From the NCBI RefSeq assembly GCF_024721315.2, contig NZ_JANFAK020000005.1:1-64000 (forward strand): a DNA stretch of 64,000 nt, read 5' to 3'. Under the pieces are notes generated by a model that did not search any database, was not told where the DNA came from, and saw nothing but the letters and a program-made list of their open reading frames with translations. Made by a program: the position numbers and the translations under genes. Shown piece by piece: positions 61,579 to 64,000 of this stretch. This DNA is from Streptomyces sp. Isolate_45 (lineage in GTDB: Bacteria > Actinomycetota > Actinomycetes > Streptomycetales > Streptomycetaceae). Positions within the stretch are counted from its first letter, which is position 1, and every line of letters begins with the position of its first letter.

Positions 61579-63232
61579 CCTCACCAAGTCCTACAACGGC
61601 CGCCTGGTCCTCGACTCCGTCGACTGCTCCGTCCACGTCGGCGAACGCCTCGGCATCGTCGGCGAGAACGGCTCCGGCAAGTCCACCCTGCTCCGGCTGC
61701 TGTCCGGGTCCGAGCGCCCCGACCGCGGCGAGGTCGTCCTGCACGCCGAAGGCGGCGTCGGCTACCTCGCACAAGAAGAGGACCTCGCCCCGCACCTGAC
61801 CGTCCAGCAGGTGGTCGACCGCGCCCTCGCCGAGCTGCGTGCCCTGGAGCGGGACCTGCGCCGGATGGAGGCCCGTATGGCCGACGGCGACGCCACCGCC
61901 AAGACCCTCAGCGCGTACGCCGACACCCTCACCGCCTTCGAACTGCGCGGCGGGTACGACGCCGACGCCCGCGTGGAGCGCTCCCTGCACGGCCTCGGCC
62001 TGCCGGCCCTGCCTCGCGAGTGCGCCGTCGGCAGCCTGTCCGGCGGCGAGGTCGTACGTCTGCGCCTCGCCGTGCTGCTGGCCGCCGCCCCGGAGGTGCT
62101 GCTCCTCGACGAGCCCACCAACCACCTCGACGGCGCCGCCCTGACCTGGCTGGAGGACCACCTGCGCGCCCGACGCGGCATAGCGGTCGCCGTCTCCCAC
62201 GACCGGGCCTTCCTGGAACGCGTCGCCACCTCCCTCCTGGAGGTCGATGGCGACCTGCACAGGACCGTGCGGTACGGCAACGGCTACGTCGGCTACCTCG
62301 CCGAGCGCGCCGCCGACCGGCGGCGCCGCGCCGAGGCCCACACCGCCTGGCGGGCCGAGGCGGCCCGGCTGCGCGCGGCCGCCGCCGTCACCGCCCGCCG
62401 GGTGGCGCCCGGCCGTGCCATGAAAGACGGCAACAAGATGGCATACGACCGCGCCGCCGGCCGGGTCCAGCAGTCCCTCGCGAGCCGGGTCCGCAACGCC
62501 GAGGAACGCCTCGCCCGGCTGCTGGCCCGGCCGGTGCCGGCCCCCGCGGACCCGCTGCGGTTCACCGCGGTACCGCGCAACGCTGCCACGGCTGCCGCCG
62601 ACCCCGGAACGCCCGCCGGTTCCGGGGACGCGCGAGGGGTGCTGCTGGCCGCGGCGGGCGTCGCGGTCGAGGGGCGGCTCGCGCTGGTGGACGTGAACGT
62701 GCCGGTCGGCGGCCGACTGCTGGTCACGGGCCCGAACGGGGCGGGCAAGAGCACCCTGCTGCACGTACTGGCCGGCACCCTGGCCCCCGACCGCGGGCAG
62801 GTCGTACGGCACGGCCGGATCGGACTGCTGGCCCAGCACACCGATGCCGGCACGGGCCGCGGAACGCTGCTCGCGGCCTACGCCGAGGGCCGCCCCGGGA
62901 CCCCCGAGGAGCACGCCGAACAACTCCTCTCACTGGGCCTGTTCGCCCGCGACCGGCTGTCCGCTCCCGTCGGCTCCCTGTCCGTCGGACAGCGGCAGCG
63001 GCTGGCCCTGGCCCGCCTGGTCACCGAACCGGTCGACGTCCTGCTGCTGGACGAGCCCACGAACCACCTCTCTCCCGCGCTGGCGGAGGAGCTGGAGGAG
63101 GCCTTGGCCCGGTTCGCCGGCGCGGTGGTCGTGGTCAGCCACGACCGACGGCTGTGCGCCCGCTGGTCGGGCGACCGGCTTGCCCTGCACGCCCCGGCAC
63201 CGGAACCAGCCGCAGCCGCCACCTGCCCGTGA
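61553..63232 (+). CDS. ABC-F family ATPase (ribosome protection type)
   Basis: The 559-residue protein has two ABC ATPase domains without membrane segments. Walker A motifs are GENGSGKST and GPNGAGKST, signature motifs GSLSGGE and GSLSVGQ, and Walker B LLLDEPTNHLD and LLLDEPTNHLS. A linker of about 80 residues (AHTAWRAEAARLRAAAAV, KDGNKMAYDRAAGRVQQS) separates the domains. The linker and motif order match the antibiotic-resistance ABC-F group. Neighbours are a TetR regulator, a leader ORF and a streptogramin B lyase gene, suggesting protection from macrolide, lincosamide, streptogramin or pleuromutilin drugs. Confidence 0.9.
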   Translation: MTAQLTASDLTKSYNGRLVLDSVDCSVHVGERLGIVGENGSGKSTLLRLLSGSERPDRGEVVLHAEGGVGYLAQEEDLAPHLTVQQVVDRALAELRALERDLRRMEARMADGDATAKTLSAYADTLTAFELRGGYDADARVERSLHGLGLPALPRECAVGSLSGGEVVRLRLAVLLAAAPEVLLLDEPTNHLDGAALTWLEDHLRARRGIAVAVSHDRAFLERVATSLLEVDGDLHRTVRYGNGYVGYLAERAADRRRRAEAHTAWRAEAARLRAAAAVTARRVAPGRAMKDGNKMAYDRAAGRVQQSLASRVRNAEERLARLLARPVPAPADPLRFTAVPRNAATAAADPGTPAGSGDARGVLLAAAGVAVEGRLALVDVNVPVGGRLLVTGPNGAGKSTLLHVLAGTLAPDRGQVVRHGRIGLLAQHTDAGTGRGTLLAAYAEGRPGTPEEHAEQLLSLGLFARDRLSAPVGSLSVGQRQRLALARLVTEPVDVLLLDEPTNHLSPALAEELEEALARFAGAVVVVSHDRRLCARWSGDRLALHAPAPEPAAAATCP

Positions 63233-63276
63233 CAACGGGCCCGCCCCTCCCCGCCCTGCCGATAGGACGCCCCCAC

Positions 63277-64000
63277 TTGACCACCTCCGTAAGCCCGCTG
63301 GGCACCCTCGACCTCCCCACCCCGGACTCCGGCCCGTACGCGCTCGCCGTCGGACCGGACGGCCGGCTGTGGTGCACCCTCGTCCGCACCGGGCGCATCG
63401 CCCGCCTCACCCCGTCGACCGGCCGCGTCGAGGAGTTCGTACTGGACTCCGCCGACTGCGGCCCCACCCTGATCACCGCCGGACCGGACGGCGCGCTGTG
63501 GTTCACCCGGTACCGCGACCACCGGATCGGCCGGATCGCGGTGGACGGCGAGAGCCGCTCGTACGAGCTGCCCGGCGGCGCGGGCGGCCCGTACGGGATC
63601 GCGGCCGGCCCCGACGGCGCCTTGTGGTTCACCTGCACGGACTCCGACCGCATCGGCCGGATCGGCATAGACGGCCGGATCGTGGAGTTCCCGCTGCCGT
63701 GCGAGGGGGGATTCCCGTCCTTCCTCACTGCGGGACGCGACGGGGCCCTGTGGTTCACCCTCAACCAGGCGAACGCCATCGGCCGGATCACCGTCTCCGG
63801 CGAGGTGCGGCTCCATCCCCTGCCCACGCCCGGCGCCGCCCCGGTCGGGCTCGCGGTCGGCCCGGACGGGAGCCTGTGGTTCGCCGAGATCGGCGCCGGC
63901 CGGATCGGGCGGCTCACGACCGGCGAGACGGCAGGCGTGGAGTTCGCCGAGTTCGCGCTGCCGGAGGCCGACTGCCGCCCCCACGCCGTCGCGGTCGCCC
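63277..64000 (+). CDS. vgb: Virginiamycin B (streptogramin B) lyase-like, partial
   Basis: The TTG at 63277, with TAGGAC 10 bases before it, opens MTTSVSPLGTLDLPTPDSGP. Repeated blades follow (GPDGRLWCTLVRTGRIARLT, GPDGALWFTRYRDHRIGRIA, GPDGALWFTCTDSDRIGRIG, GRDGALWFTLNQANAIGRIT), the seven-blade propeller of Vgb. The lyase opens streptogramin B rings without water by cleaving the ester bond. The frame is open to the window edge, after about 241 codons, so the C-terminus and the catalytic His are not seen. Environmental Vgb-like proteins need not all be active on streptogramins. Confidence 0.8.
   Translation, partial: MTTSVSPLGTLDLPTPDSGPYALAVGPDGRLWCTLVRTGRIARLTPSTGRVEEFVLDSADCGPTLITAGPDGALWFTRYRDHRIGRIAVDGESRSYELPGGAGGPYGIAAGPDGALWFTCTDSDRIGRIGIDGRIVEFPLPCEGGFPSFLTAGRDGALWFTLNQANAIGRITVSGEVRLHPLPTPGAAPVGLAVGPDGSLWFAEIGAGRIGRLTTGETAGVEFAEFALPEADCRPHAVAVA

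Overview
The window looks like DNA from a Streptomyces (or close relative). It is very GC-rich, uses GTG and TTG starts, has AGGAGG-type ribosome sites, and carries families common in that genus: many secreted small proteins, STAS/SpoIIE partner-switching proteins, DUF5999, DUF6262 and DUF6896 proteins, I36 inhibitors and a tnpABC recombinase cassette. The density of gene remnants, insertion sequences and duplications suggests an accessory arm of a linear replicon. The first 71 bases are pure C and probably mark a contig or replicon end.

Layout. 0-8.5 kb: small secreted or stress-type genes (hydrophobic peptide, I36 inhibitor, EF-hand, 2OG-Fe(II) oxygenase, cold-shock-like protein) mixed with four remnants of an HNH endonuclease and a P450 remnant. 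8.5-17.7 kb: a partner-switching set (MerR-type regulator, STAS antagonist, SpoIIE phosphatase, RsbW-like ATPase with a frameshift), an Orn/Lys/Arg decarboxylase, and a second MerR-STAS pair. Both pairs have the same long ACTGC-rich leader and a covarying hairpin. 17.8-19.8 kb: frameshifted remnants. 19.9-25.5 kb: one 1877-residue reading frame joining a class I terpene synthase, a class II terpene cyclase-like domain with a DxDTT motif, and two berberine-bridge-type FAD oxidases. This is the most striking object in the window.

26-30.3 kb: remnants of a Tn3 transposase, a helicase tail, a HAD phosphatase, an IS5 transposase and Ku, around an intact XRE-PNPOx regulator. 30.6-38.6 kb: a beta-carbonic anhydrase, SulP transporter and small zinc-ribbon-like protein in an apparent operon, an IS3 element with a 3-bp target duplication, a two-component system, and a decayed second copy of the response regulator and carbonic anhydrase. 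A GAGA-N4-TCTC box precedes the anhydrase and the kinase operon and is nearly kept at the pseudogene. 38.8-43.5 kb: secreted metallophosphoesterase, MFS exporter with a coupled beta-propeller-like protein, and small genes. 43.6-48.9 kb: a Tn554-like tnpA-tnpB-tnpC cassette and an IS5-family remnant.

49-55.5 kb: phosphoketolase, a cyclic-nucleotide-binding protein, a DevR/DevS (OsdR/OsdK)-like response regulator and kinase, a universal stress protein remnant and a second I36-type protein; the set resembles a hypoxia/dormancy locus. 56-60.6 kb: a P-loop kinase, an FAD monooxygenase divergent from a WYL regulator across a perfect 20-bp palindrome, and an ISL3 remnant. 60.8-64 kb: TetR regulator, a leader ORF overlapping an ABC-F gene, and a streptogramin B lyase (vgb-like) running off the end. 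The last set forms a plausible antibiotic-resistance module.

All family calls come from reading motifs by eye; no database search was run.
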